52,102 bases of DNA. Origin: Chara braunii. Lineage: Eukaryota; Streptophyta; Charophyceae; Charales; Characeae. Made by a program: the position numbers and the translations under genes. A model generated the notes under the pieces. That model had not been told where the DNA came from and did no database searches. It was given only the letters and a program-made list of their open reading frames with translations. Below are positions 30,941 through 41,612 of the stretch, in pieces. Within the stretch, counting starts at the first letter, position 1, and each line of letters opens with the position of its first letter. Where the stretch lies: the NCBI GenBank assembly GCA_003427395.1, contig BFEA01000754.1:403525-455626 (forward strand). Reading direction: 5' to 3'.

Positions 30941-31508
30941 GCGGTGGTCCGCCCATCGGCCCGCTTAACTCCAGTGGAGTTCACCACCGCCTCTGACCCC
31001 CAAGTGGCAACTCCCTCACAGACAGCCGGTCACAGAGTCAGAGGCGCGGCCTGCTGCACAGGCCTTGGTGGACCGAGCCCTGTGCGGCTCTCGGTGGTAG
31101 TGGCAAATATTCAAATGAGAACTTTGAGGACCGACGGGGGGGGGGGGGNTAGTGCGTCCAGAATCAGGGGTACCCTGAGTTCTCATAATTCCTGCAGCCC
31201 GGTCATCCCAAAGCACTTGTCAAAACGCGGACTTAACCCTGAGCCTAAACCCCTAAACTGCCGTTTTCAGGCGGCGCACTACTTGTGGCCGCCTGACACC
31301 GCGGTGGTCCGCCCATCGGCCCGCTTTACTCCAGTGGAGTTCACCACCGCCTCTGACCCCCAAGAGGCAACTCCCTCACAGACAGTCGGTCACAGAGTCA
31401 GAGGCGCGGCCTGCTGCAAAGGCCTTGGTGGACCGAGCCCTGTGCGGCTCTCGGTGGTAGTGGCAAATATTCAAATGAGAACTTTGAGGACCGACGGGGG
31501 GGGGGGGA
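30941..31508. repeat. Internal duplication around a poly-G run
   Basis: About 208 bp starting 'gcggtggtccgcccatcgg' is repeated at 31301, an offset of 360 bp. Both copies end in a poly-G run. The sequence between them begins with an N immediately after the G run, so an assembly misjoin is possible. Confidence 0.8.
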
Positions 31509-32350
31509 AAGTCCCGCGGCATACTCACACCCAAACCTCACACAACAGACGGCGGAACTGGGCAATACGCCTATCAGTTGGCGCTTGCCTCTACCGTAAG
31601 CCAGACCTCCACCAGCTGGCTCGAAGGTCGAACTAGTTGGCCCCGTCCTTCAAGACAGGCGGGAGAAAGGAAATTTCGCCAGCATCTCGACCACGCGGAA
31701 CCCCAACCNCGGGTCTGGTTTTCAACAGCTCCACGGTATACCGATTGAACCAGCCCCGCCGGTCTCACCGCGGGTCTCGGAATTGACAATTAATACTTAG
31801 AAAAAAAAAGAAATAAAATAAACGGAACCCAGAAAAAAAATGAAAGAACCCGGGATCATTGCGTCGCATACCCACGACGCAGCACCTCCATGGCTTCGAN
31901 GGATAGCACCTTGCCGTCGGTACTCCACGCCCGCCAAACTACCGCACCTACCGCACGGAGNCCTGGTGCGCTTTCTCTCCCCNGCCCACTCTATTTACCC
32001 CATAGATGNCGCGCCGNNGTCGAAGCCGATCGCCACGCACGCGCCCATGTCTCAGCCAAANGTACCGATAAAAGGAATAATACCTTTTAATCCTACTNNA
32101 ATCCNGAATAATAATGATAAATNAAACAAGGCGACATACNTCCGNGTCGGCTTTATAATCAACACGAAGGAAATGTAATCACACGCGCCTTAAAATCGCN
32201 CNTCCACACACCCTTTATTCTAGTCAACCATCAGTCGCGTAAACAACAGACACTGCCGCGACTCCGGCGGTATCCTCAAACTTTAAACTTATTTTTGTCA
32301 CTTGCAAAAACCAGGGCGGATACCCTTGTAAGGGTATTCGCGCCAACAGC

Positions 32351-32739
32351 GCAAGGGAAATGAGCAATAGCGAGATGACAATGTCCAGAATGCACAATCA
32401 CATTGAAGGCCAGATAGTATCACAGTGTCCAGAAAGCAGAAATGCCCCAATATAACACCAATGAAGAGTCGTAACACTGAAGACCAATGTCAATGAGAGT
32501 TTATCCTCGCCACCACCATCATGAGTGTCCAGGCCCNATCCCCCTACTTGNCGCTCGNCACCCATCCTACGATCACGCAGTTACTACCACTCNACGAATT
32601 GACAATGCAACTNCTGGTATCAGCAGCANNACCGAAGTAATGGACGACGTCGACCNACACAGACCTTCGCCCACACTAGGTATNTGCCCTCACAATATCA
32701 TCATCTTTCTTTCTCTCCTTTCCCTCTTCCTCTCTCTCA
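32351..32739. other. Diverged relative of the 35-kb repeats; no gene
   Basis: 'atgagcaatagcga' at about 32368 recurs near 35024, and 'ccagatagt' and 'cgctcg' follow in the same order. Many N bases. No coding frame. Confidence 0.4.
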
Positions 32740-33380
32740 CTGTATATGTATGTCTGTTTGTCTGTTTGTTCATATGTTTGTCTGTCTGCCTTTGTCTGTT
32801 CGTCTGAGTGTGTATGTCACTGTGTATCAGTGCTACTTNTNTGTCTGTGTGTCTCACTGTGTCACTATATTTGTCCGTGTCACAACATCTGGNTATCTGC
32901 CTGTTTTCATCGTGTCTCTGAGTGTCTCACTGTGTCATTGTGTCTGCGTGTCACAGTGTGAATGTGTGTCACTATGTGACNGTGCATGTGTCACTGTGTA
33001 CTGTGGCTGTGTCACCGTACATCTNTGTGACNATGTATCTGTGTATGCACCACTGTGACTGTGNGTTTCCCTGTGTATGTGTGCGCGTCACAGTGCCTGT
33101 GTTCATTGTTGTATGTCGCAGTCTCTATCTCACCGTGTATGCCANAGTCTGTGTCACACTGTGTATGTCACGGCCTGTATCTCACCGTGTATACCACAGT
33201 CTATGTCACACTGTGTATGTCACGGTCTGTATCTCACCGTGCGTGCCNCAGTCTGTGTCACACTTGGTATGTCACAATGTCTGTGTCACTATGTTTTCTG
33301 TGTCTGTTTGACTGTCACANTGTATGTGGATTGCGGCGTCTGTCTGTGTGTCTGTGTGTCTGTCTGTCNGTCCTTTTATC
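32740..33380. repeat. TGTGTCAC-type minisatellite
   Basis: Degenerate short repeats of 'tgtgtcactgtgtatg' and 'tctcaccgtgtatg' with many N bases. Cys/Val/Ser-rich frames on the plus strand come from the repeat. Confidence 0.9.
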
Positions 33381-34240
33381 AAAACGCAGCGGAGCAATAA
33401 CGCAACACGATCCGNCACAATGTGCAGCACGCGNAAACCACAACATGGGACACAACAGGCAAGGCGTGTATCCCAATGAGCTGGGCGAATGACAGGCTCA
33501 TCCTCACGACGCCATCGGTCGGTGCATCACACGTCCCCAACCTTCTTCCCATGATATATTCCATTGATGGATAAGGACACANTNCATTGCACAGAGTTAG
33601 CATACCCCTGAGAGATGGAAGTGGTCCCCACTTTACTCACACCTGCCCTGCAATGCTAGCAGACTGTCGGTCCAAACCCCTGATGAGAACGTCGTTAAGT
33701 CTAAGAACCCAGTCTATCGATGCCATAAAACCCACCCCACATACTCATTCAGTGTATGTGTCTGTGTGTCACCCGTNTAAGTGTCACGGTGCCTGTGTAT
33801 GTTTGTTATGTTTGTGTATGTTTCANTGTGTCCAAAGACCCACATGGTCTTAGGCTGAAAACTCTGCACTTCCCTGANGAATGCTGTTCTGTCGACCAGT
33901 TGGCTGAGAATCTCAATCTCAGTCTNTTTACTAGTGTTTGTATCTGATCAGCCAATGTTGTAGGTATGCCTGCTTTCACTCTCTCTTTCGCTCTCTCTCT
34001 CACACGCAAACGCACACACACACACACCTTGATACNGAAGATGCACACGAATACCGATCAGCGGAGATGGCAATTCTCTAATACTAGTTGCAGGAGCAAA
34101 CTCCAGCTATGTCGCTNAGGTGAGTCATACCAGTCTCCATCTCCTTCTCTCACACATACACATGCACACGCACGCTCATAAACAGNCACACGTACATCTA
34201 CACACAACCGTNGAAGTGTATGCTTTCCTTGTTCTTACAG
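33381..34240. other. No gene seen; short CA/CT tracts
   Basis: Low-complexity patches at 33966-34031 (CT then AC) and 34140-34180 (ACAC/CATGC). Scattered N bases. No convincing coding frame. Confidence 0.45.
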
Positions 34241-34242
34241 CA

Positions 34243-34732
34243 GATTCATTTGATTTTACTCATCCTGTGGACGAAAGTACCATGAAGATTGTCNTAGGAT
34301 TGAAGACTTACTTGCTCTCTCTCCCTCTTCGCTGCGCTACNANATTCGTCACGACATGCAGCATTCTGAGGTCACGGCATGGGGAGCACGACAGGTATGC
34401 ATTCAGCATGTCAGGCGGATGACAAATCCAACCTCGCGACGTCGGCGGTGCGACTGCATCGAGTTGTCAGTGCAAACCCATGTAGTCAACGGTACCGGTC
34501 CNAGTNAGTCCTAGTCCAGTCAAGCAACTACCATATGGGACTGTGTGTACCATGGGTCGGTGGAAAGAGGCAGACCAACNAGTTACTGAAGTACAAATCA
34601 AGAGNCANCTTCCAGCCATTCATTGATCGCTNCGTGAGNCATGCGGAAGCACTGCCTGAGCGTCTTGTGCANGGTGGCCTGCAGATGCCCGGAGTTGAAG
34701 TGGGACGTGACAGAGATAAAGCGCCCTAGTTA
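34243..34732 (+). CDS. Possible terminal exons, unknown product
   Basis: An acceptor-like 'ccttgttcttacag' ends at 34242. A frame then gives DSFDFTHPVDESTMKIV up to a donor-like GACAG|GTATGC at 34396. A further frame towards the TAG near 34730 gives VQSSNYHMGLCVPWVGGKRQ, FQPFIDR and GGLQMPGVEVGRDRDKAP. N bases prevent firm reading. I recognise no family. This may be the 3' end of a gene, or chance. Confidence 0.25.
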
Positions 34733-34972
34733 GTGTTAGTAGTAGTGTGTGTGTGAGAGTGTAAGAACTAGTGTGTATAAGTGTGGGATATTCAGGGTGA
34801 TCCGGTGTATGTGAACAGTGAGTTGTTTGCGCGCTAAGTCGCCATAGCCAATTGGAAGTGTACTCGTATCTGGATGCCATATCTCTGAGTTTTGAGTGGG
34901 CACATGTTGTCAGTTTGCTGCGCTACTGTTTACATGCATGAAAAGTGTGAATGAAAGCGAGTTTGATTGCTC

Positions 34973-35015
34973 AATAATAATAATAATAATAATTATCATC
35001 ATCATCATCATCATC
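34973..35015. repeat. (AAT)n(ATC)n microsatellite
   Basis: Seven AAT units run straight into seven ATC units. Confidence 0.95.
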
Positions 35016-35046
35016 AAGGAAGATGAGCAATAGCGAACTTCAGCAA

Positions 35047-35885
35047 CCAAACAACATCATATACATAAGACCAGATAGTCGTGACCTCGAACCAACAACA
35101 GAATTACATTACGAGTTTCACCAAATAAGAAGACACCAAGAGTTCATANNTGACAATGCTGATATAGTCCCATCATCATCAACGAAGAACCAGAGTTGAT
35201 ATCCTATCTGGCGCTCGGCGCCCAGACTGCATACGGCAGATCCTATCTAGCCTAGACTACGATGTTGCTGATGACGTCGGCAACTTTGCAAGTATGAGCA
35301 GATCTCGGCCAATGCCACACGCGTCAAGCACCAGGTATGTCTCTCGCCTCACTCACAACCTCGATCCCCAACACACAGATGCCACATGCACCCAAGGACC
35401 GTGCACCCAGTAATAATAGTGATAATAATAATAATAATAATAACAATAATAATAATAATAATAATAATAGTAAAAATATTAAAATGCAAGAAAAGAAAAA
35501 AAATGAGCTCCGTCAGAAATCAAAACAGCATTATATACATGTGACCAGATAGTCATGACCTCGAACCAAAAGCAAAAGTTGCATCACGGGTCACACCAAA
35601 TGAGAGCACAACAAAAGCTCACATTTGACAATGCTGGTATAGTCTCATCATCATCGACAAAGAACCAATGTTGGTATCCTATCTGGCGCTCGACGCCGAG
35701 ACTACAAATGGCAGATCCTATCTAGCCTAGACTACAATGCCAAGTGATGACGACAGCAGCTTTCTGAAGAACGAGCATACAGCGACCAATGTCGCACGCT
35801 TCCACCACCAGGTATGTCTCTCGCCTCATTCACAACCTTGTTCCCCAACTCACAGATGCCACGTGCACCCAAGAACCATTATGCG
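35047..35885. repeat. About 360-bp direct duplication, 478-bp offset
   Basis: 'accagatagtcgtgacctcg' near 35069 and 'accagatagtcatgacctcg' near 35545 start two copies. They share 'tcctatctggcgctcg' and 'accaggtatgtctctcgcct'. An (AAT)n tract at 35411-35470 separates them. Confidence 0.9.
35411..35470. repeat. (AAT)n microsatellite
   Basis: About 19 AAT-type units with two interruptions. Confidence 0.95.
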
Positions 35886-35940
35886 CTCCTCTCCTACCTT
35901 TTCTTTCCCTCTCCCTCTTCTTCCTCTCTCTCACACATAA

Positions 35941-35944
35941 TCTT

Positions 35945-36014
<70 letters not shown>

Positions 36015-36021
36015 ACACACA
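35941..36021. repeat. (TC)n(AC)n compound microsatellite
   Basis: Pure TC repeat to 35978, then AC repeat with one AT. Confidence 0.95.
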
Positions 36022-36363
36022 AGTGTAGTGAATGTGTCTCTCCAGTTTCTAGCGTTAGATTCATTCATTTTATTTTATTTATTTGCTTCTTTTTTTTTTT
36101 TTTTTTTTGCTTATTTATTTTCCTCTTTTTGGTCGTTGATAGTGTCGGGGTGAGCCGCGAAACCGGAGATGTACCTGTTCTCACTCTCTTGCTCCGTTGT
36201 CGTCAGCAGTCCGTCGTTAGTTGTCGTCATCGTCGTCGTTGTTGGTCTGTAGATGCATCGCACTCCCCAGCGGCAAACCACCGAGATCACCAAGATCCAG
36301 ACACTTCACCGGACCATTCAATCGGTAGGGGCGACGACGGTGTGTACAGATGGCAAGGACGTG
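36022..36363. other. No gene seen; poly-T tract
   Basis: A T run near 36090-36108 lies within TTTA-rich sequence, then unique sequence up to the large inverted repeat. Confidence 0.5.
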
Positions 36364-36392
36364 GTCAGCGTGAGCTGATAACTCACGCTGAC
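36364..36392. repeat. 11-bp perfect hairpin at inverted-repeat tip
   Basis: GTCAGCGTGAG and CTCACGCTGAC around CTGATAA. It lies exactly at the outer end of the left arm; the right arm lacks the outer half. Confidence 0.9.
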
Positions 36393-36462
36393 TAGGCATC
36401 CCTCGTTCAAGATCGATAATTACAACGATCTATCCGCATCGCCATAACCCCCCTTCCCTTCT

Positions 36463-36602
36463 CCCTCTTCTTCTTCTTCTTCTTTTCTCCTTCTTCTCCT
36501 TCTTCTTCTTCTCCTTACACTACCGCGCATGATCTGTGCTCTCCGCTTCTTTTCCTCCTCCTTCTCGTTCTTCTTCTTCTTCTTCTTCTTCTTCTTCTTT
36601 TC
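36463..36602. repeat. (CTT)n tracts
   Basis: Two CTT-rich tracts (36463-36516 and 36557-36602). The right arm has matching GAA tracts at 44030-44150. Confidence 0.9.
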
Positions 36603-36882
36603 TCCTCGCGCGCCACTACCTCGCTGCTTTCACCTTCTCATCGCGCGCCCTTTTCTTCACGCGAGTCTCCTTTCTTCTGCACAGTTATCCCCCTTCTTAC
36701 TTGCTTGCTTGCGCTACCTCCTTGCGCCCTCCTTCTTCCGCGCGGCCATATCCGTCTTCTTTCGCGCGATTCTCTTCTACCTCCTTCTGCCATCTTGTTC
36801 CTTCCACTGCACCGCCTTCTCTATTGCACCGCCCGTTCGCTCGTCGCCTCGTACCCGCGGTGACCCACTTTTTTCACGGTAA
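36529..36882 (+). CDS. Doubtful hydrophobic ORF kept in both arms
   Basis: 117 codons that begin in the CTT tract (poly-Phe/Ser). They continue PRCFHLLIARPFLHASLLSS, LSPFLLACLRYLLAPSFFRA and AISVFFRAILFYLLLPSC. The right arm carries the same frame on the minus strand (43607-44080) with substitutions. Preservation over about 100 codons is notable, but C- and T-rich sequence yields long Leu/Phe/Ser frames by chance. It is probably not a gene. Confidence 0.15.
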   Translation: MICALRFFSSSFSFFFFFFFFFFFSPRAPLPRCFHLLIARPFLHASLLSSAQLSPFLLACLRYLLAPSFFRAAISVFFRAILFYLLLPSCSFHCTAFSIAPPVRSSPRTRGDPLFSR

Positions 36883-37942
36883 CGATCTTCACCGTGTCGT
36901 AGCAAGGCGAGATCGGGGCGGAATCGACAATTTATTCAGAGAATGAACTTGCTCCGGTTCTACGACACATTCAACAAGGTTTTTCAGACGGGACCGGAGG
37001 AAAGAAGAATAAACCAGTAAATAAATGAAAAAGAATCGAGAAAGAAAATCATAAAGAAAAGAAGAAGAACACTAAATAAATAATTAAGAAAATTCAATAA
37101 GACAAAAGAAAATCTAACTACTAAACTACCCTGTCTTGCCACTTGTCACGACAAGTTCTAACTGTAAATTACCCCGAACTAAAGGTCACGGGTTCAAGGC
37201 CTGACCGTCCGAACTCGGGTAAAACAAAAAGTAGAACCCCCCCCCCCCTTTCAAAAGGGTAGCTAGCTAGCTTAGTGGCCGGCAGGTCTTGATACCCGGA
37301 TCCCCCGTACATCAAACAGCACTGAAACCTACCGAGCTAGCTCCCACTTCGAGTAGAAGGGGAGGGACTCAGTATGTATGTAGTACTGAGCTCAGTCCGA
37401 CTAGCGGCTCGAGCCCGTTTCTAAGTCTGTCTATGTGTACAATTGCCGGTCTGCGTGCCTGTCTGAGTGCTTGTCGGCTTGAGTGAGTGTGTGCCCTGTA
37501 AGGGCACTTGGCTGCTCAGAAGGCCCGAAAGGCCGGTACTTACCTGGAGTCGTGACATCGATGGTTACGGTGGGAAAATTACCAAGTAGCGGGGTAGGCC
37601 CGCACACTTAGCACAACGGGGAAAATACTCAAGTAGCAGGTAGACCGATACCACACCAAGTAGAGGCGAACGCGCCAGGTACTCAAGGCCCATCAAAAAA
37701 AGACAAAAGATGGCACTTTTAGCCCGCCCAGTACCGGTAGAAGCGCGGGTACCAGTTTGAGCAACCTGAGTCTAAGGGCATATGCGGACGACACAAGGGT
37801 CAGCAATGATGTTTCCTCTGGAGAGGGAGGAGGCTTGGGCGGCCACGCGGTCAGGAAGTCACCGTCCAAGAGGCAAACGCTTCGCTGTATGCGGGAAGAC
37901 TGGTGAGACCCTCAGTCTTACTTATGGCATACCGCTTGAGCA

Positions 37943-38396
37943 AGTGCTTTGCATTTCAGGGTTCTACCTCAACCTGACGATCACACATTGTTAATTGCTC
38001 CGGCCGTACGGTCGGGGCGTATATTAATTTTAACTTGACTATCGTACTGATGTTTAAGCCTCCGTCACGGTGTATGTCGTAGGCTCACCCGACATAACAC
38101 TTAACCCAATCGACTTCTCAATCTCTTCGGTCGAAGGGTATTGTTATCGACTCCAACCATCAAAGCGCGCGTCACAATAACACGCGCGCATACTTAATGA
38201 AATTTTCTCGCCGATTTGCCCCGGCCTCAATGGTTGAGGAAATCGTTTAAGAGCGCTGTGCGAAAACACACACGCCTTGAACTTCGGACCGCCCCCGTCT
38301 CGGTAGCCGATGTCGTCGCTGTGTCATCTGCAAAAGCATGGCCAAATACCCTTGTAAGGGTATTTGGTCCGACAACGTGGAACAAAAACACTCTTT
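37943..38396. repeat. Hairpin-dense tract between inverted arms
   Basis: Perfect stems: TATGTCG/CGACATA (38073/38090), GCGCGCGT/ACGCGCGC (38165/38182), CCTCAA/TTGAGG (38225/38234), and the 26-bp palindrome CCAAATACCCTT/AAGGGTATTTGG around GT (38342-38367). The last has the same core as the hairpin ending both large repeats. Confidence 0.85.
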
Positions 38397-38740
38397 CTTT
38401 TGTTCTTCTCCTTCCTCTTTTTCTTTTTTTTTTTCTTTTTTTTTTTCTTCTTCTTCTTCTTCTTGTTCTTCTTCTTCTTCTTCTTTCGAAAGAACAATAC
38501 GAAACAAAACCACATGCAGACTTGATCGATTGATTGATTGATTGATTGATTCTGATGCCTCCCCCCCCCTCCCTCTTTTAATGATTGATTGATTGATAGA
38601 TTGAGAGAGAGGGAGAGAGAGAGAAAGAGAGAGAAAGAGAGAGAAAGAGCGAGAGAGTGAGAGAGAGAAAGAGAGAAAGAGAGAGAGAGAGAGAGCGATC
38701 CTGACTCGATCCCGACTTATCCCGACTCAGTCAATGAAAG

Positions 38741-38807
<67 letters not shown>

Positions 38808-38950
38808 TAATCAATCAATCAAAGAGCGAGAGAGTGAGAGAGTGAGAGATAGAAAGAGAGAGAGAGAGAGAGCGATCCCGACTCGATCCCGACTCGATCC
38901 CGAATAATGCTGACTCAATCCCGGCTTGATTCCGACTAATCTTGACTCAG

Positions 38951-38986
<36 letters not shown>

Positions 38987-39040
38987 CTTGATCGATTGGA
39001 TTGATTGATTTGATTGATTGATTGATTGATTGGTTCGTTG
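38397..39040. repeat. CTT, GATT, GA and AATC simple-repeat complex
   Basis: CTT-rich 38397-38486, (GATT)n 38524-38551, GA-rich 38598-38697, (AATC)n 38741-38824, GA-rich 38825-38875, (AATC)n 38947-38986, (GATT)n 38998-39033. AATC and GATT blocks can pair with each other over long stretches. Confidence 0.95.
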
Positions 39041-39192
39041 GTCCAAACCGCGATCGGGACCCCTATCCGGTTCCCTCAGAGAGAGAGAGAGATTCCCCGC
39101 CCCTTCAGCTTCTTCCCCCTCCCACGTGCGAAGATCGCCACGTGGCAAGTCCGCTACCTCTGCTTCCTGATCCCGATCCTGATCCCGATCCC

Positions 39193-39440
39193 CTCTGCCC
39201 GCCTCCGCCCACCTCCGCCGACCTTCGCCCACCTCTGCCTACCTTCGTTCCACCTCCACCGACCTCCGCCCACCTCCACTCCATCTCCGCCGACCTTCGC
39301 CGACCTCCGCCGACCTCCGTCCACCTCCGCCCACCTCCTCTCCACCTCCGCCCACCTCCGCCCACCTCCGCCCACCTCTGCTCCACCTCCGCCGACCTCC
39401 GCCGACCCCCGCCGACCTCCGCTCCACCTCCGCCCGACGT
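39193..39440. repeat. CACCTCCGCC minisatellite
   Basis: About 23 units of a 10-bp repeat, CACCTCCGCC or GACCTCCGCC, with length variants. Pro-rich plus-strand and Gly/Arg-rich minus-strand frames are products of the repeat. Confidence 0.95.
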
Positions 39441-39634
39441 ATCAATATTCTATGGGAATTTATCCACTACTCTCGACATGCGCACAAGACAAAAATAATG
39501 ACGGTGCATCTTTCCATGTTTTAAGGGAAGATTCACTCTCGTTCTGCACATTCGAGAGTAGTGGAGCGAGGAATGCCGGACCCATGAACGTGACCGATCG
39601 TTCATTTGGTGTTTTTTTTGTGAACGGGCCGACC

Positions 39635-39795
39635 NNNNNNNNNNNNNNNNNNNNNNNNNNNNNNNNNNNNNNNNNNNNNNNNNNNNNNNNNNNNNNNNNN
39701 NNNNNNNNNNNNNNNNNNNNNNNNNNNNNNNNNNNNNNNNNNNNNNNNNNNNNNNNNNNNNNNNNNNNNNNNNNNNNNNNNNNNNNNNNNNNNNN
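39635..39795. other. Assembly gap
   Basis: 161 consecutive N bases. Frames crossing it are meaningless. Confidence 1.
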
Positions 39796-39807
39796 ACCAC
39801 CCCGGCC

Positions 39808-39940
39808 AAAAAAAAAAAAAAAAAAAAAAAAAAAACGCTCTCCGTGAACTCCATGAACTCCCGTGTCGTGAACTCTGTGAACTCCATGACCGGTCTCTGT
39901 CCACAGACCCCGTGAACGGTGAACGGGGATACGGCACTGG
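39808..39940. repeat. Poly-A tract then GTGAACTC repeats
   Basis: An A run of 28 next to the gap, then 'gtgaactc' repeated four times, and two small hairpins (GGTCT/AGACC and CCCCGT/ACGGGG). The A run may have caused the gap. Confidence 0.8.
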
Positions 39941-40012
39941 GAGCGAGGCCCTTCGTGGCTTTGGGTCTCGCTCCACCACTGTCCGCTATACACAATTTCA
40001 TATAGTTGTCGT

Positions 40013-41612
40013 TGTCGAGCGCATCTGTCCGGCACCGCACAAGGGCAGCGCGGGACCCTTCCGGCCTCGTCACGCAGGAGTTGAACTCTAATCCTCGTCG
40101 CGATACACACATGGAGCTTCCGCAAGCCGCTCCGGCCGAGTGCGCCAGCCATACCTCTCGCGAGCCCCTACGATAGGATAGGGCCTACCCGAGGCACGAC
40201 TTACCTCCACCTTACAGGAGCTGTCACCTCCCTTCGGTGGGCGTATCCCCGCCGAGCTACCAATCCACAGTACGAAAGTTGATCGGTTGCAATCGCAGAG
40301 GTGGACCAACCGATGGCGTTTCTCGTTCGCAATAACATACGGGGTACGCGCAGTAGTACGCCTCTATCGGACCCGCACGCAAACCGGCATCTTCGGGGGC
40401 TAAGGTCCCAAGTGCGACTCGTCGCCGGTCGACTAGGACGCATCCCACACGCCACGCGCACACCACTATAAGAACATAAAAGTAAAAACACACACACACA
40501 CACGCATACGAACATATATACGAAACGACACAGAACAAACAACGCGACAACCCTCCTTGTCCCTTAGTAACCATCTCATAACTTTCCGATGCAGAAATCG
40601 GATAAGCGTCTCGCGCGAAACTTGATATAAAACCGCGCGGACGCAGGGCTAACTCATATCGACTCGCAATGCAAACGTACGCAAGCGGCCGCAATGATGT
40701 CGTACTATGTAGTGCCCAAACTCATGAGGTCCTCGTTAATCTCGAGAGTCGCATTCGACACTCAAGTTTCGACTGACACGCGCCTTGAGGGTTAATCTCT
40801 CAACGCAGGACAACCGCCAAGGGCGGTTGAAAACCACACCCTCTTCTGCACCCTGCGGAGAGTGGGTGGTACACAGATTCATACCTGTGGTGACAATCGC
40901 CTCTTATCGCCCTAGAGACCAGCTCCATCATCTAGGGCCTCAAAGAAAAGTCAAGGGGTATGACTTTGACGGTTGCCACCGACTACAACGTCCAACCATA
41001 GAAATCTAAAAAGGAAAGGATAACAGGGGATCTCCCTCTTCTCTCAAGCACACGATCTGTTTAACCCTTATGCGTGGTCTCAATAGGCCGCGCGAAACAC
41101 TCAAGACATATATATATCATATACAGAGGGTTATTCATACCGGACGATCACTTCTCACAGTCACAGTGGGCCTCCTCTCAGCCATATATATATGTATGTG
41201 AGAGTAGACAGTCAAATCCAGAGTCTGAATCACCAAACATACCTGCAATCACATCAAAGATGCAACCAAAAAGTCCATACACTACACGGGGTCAACTGCA
41301 ACCATTCTCTGCACTCACACTCCTTGCTTTTAGCCATACAAACCTCACTCTTGTGCACGTCCTCAAAATAAAATGCTCAGTATTTTTCTTTAAATGACCA
41401 TTCAAATAAAGTTCAGATGAAAACACAACAAAACAATTCAAATCACAATGCTGAAGCCTTTACGTTCAGTGGCAATAGTGGATTGGAGTTGAGTCGTAAA
41501 CCGATGAATCGGCAACCGATCTGTTATCTATGATAACAGAAGATGATCCTTGTAGGATCAAGCTGAATCTAGCCCAAATCTTGAATCAATCGATTAAGAA
41601 GACCTGTAACAA
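40013..41612 (-). mobile_element. Second copy of the 24.4-kb LTR
   Basis: Begins TGTCGAGCGC and matches 24418-25961 in the same orientation to about 41608. No primer-binding site precedes it and no polypurine tract is evident, so it is a solo or truncated LTR, or the 3' LTR of another element. Its hairpins use other stem sequences: CAACCGCC/GGCGGTTG (40811/40822), GCCCTAGA/TCTAGGGC (40909/40931) and AAGTCA/TGACTT (40948/40961). Confidence 0.75.

Larger units (their letters stand above)
28281..32350. mobile_element. Large dispersed repeat, copy 2 (4.1 kb)
   Basis: Direct-orientation partner of 14841-18557. It is longer because of an internal 360-bp-offset duplication at 30941-31508, and it carries the inverted segment 30065-30393. 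The 3' end shows the perfect hairpin ATACCCTT/AAGGGTAT (32320-32337), where copy 1 has one mismatch. Many N bases occur at 31900-32200. Confidence 0.75.
36374..37942 (+). mobile_element. Large inverted repeat, left arm
   Basis: The reverse complement is found at 42714-44238. Landmarks include 'gataattacaacgatctat', 'acttgtcacgacaagttc', 'gccctgtaagggcac' and 'ctcagtcttacttatggcat'. The arms are about 1.55 kb and differ by substitutions and microsatellite length. With 4.77 kb between them this resembles a foldback or long-TIR element, or two copies inserted head to head. Confidence 0.85.

Noticed and set aside
14841-32350. The two large repeats as LTRs of one 17.5-kb retrotransposon
   Set aside because: No TG...CA ends, primer site or polypurine tract adjoins them, and the interior holds primer sites of other elements on the minus strand. 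Left as an open repeat class.
32487-33492. Cys-rich small-protein frames
   Set aside because: Translations of the TGTGTCAC minisatellite with many N bases.
37160-37300. tRNA gene or SINE with A and B boxes
   Set aside because: B-box-like 'gggttcaaggcc' precedes A-box-like 'tagcttagtggcc', the wrong order for a Pol III promoter, and no cloverleaf can be drawn.
38216-38541. Leu/Phe- and Lys/Glu-rich frames
   Set aside because: Products of the CTT/GAA microsatellite.
39026-40152. Frames spanning the N gap
   Set aside because: They cross unknown sequence and a proline-coding minisatellite.
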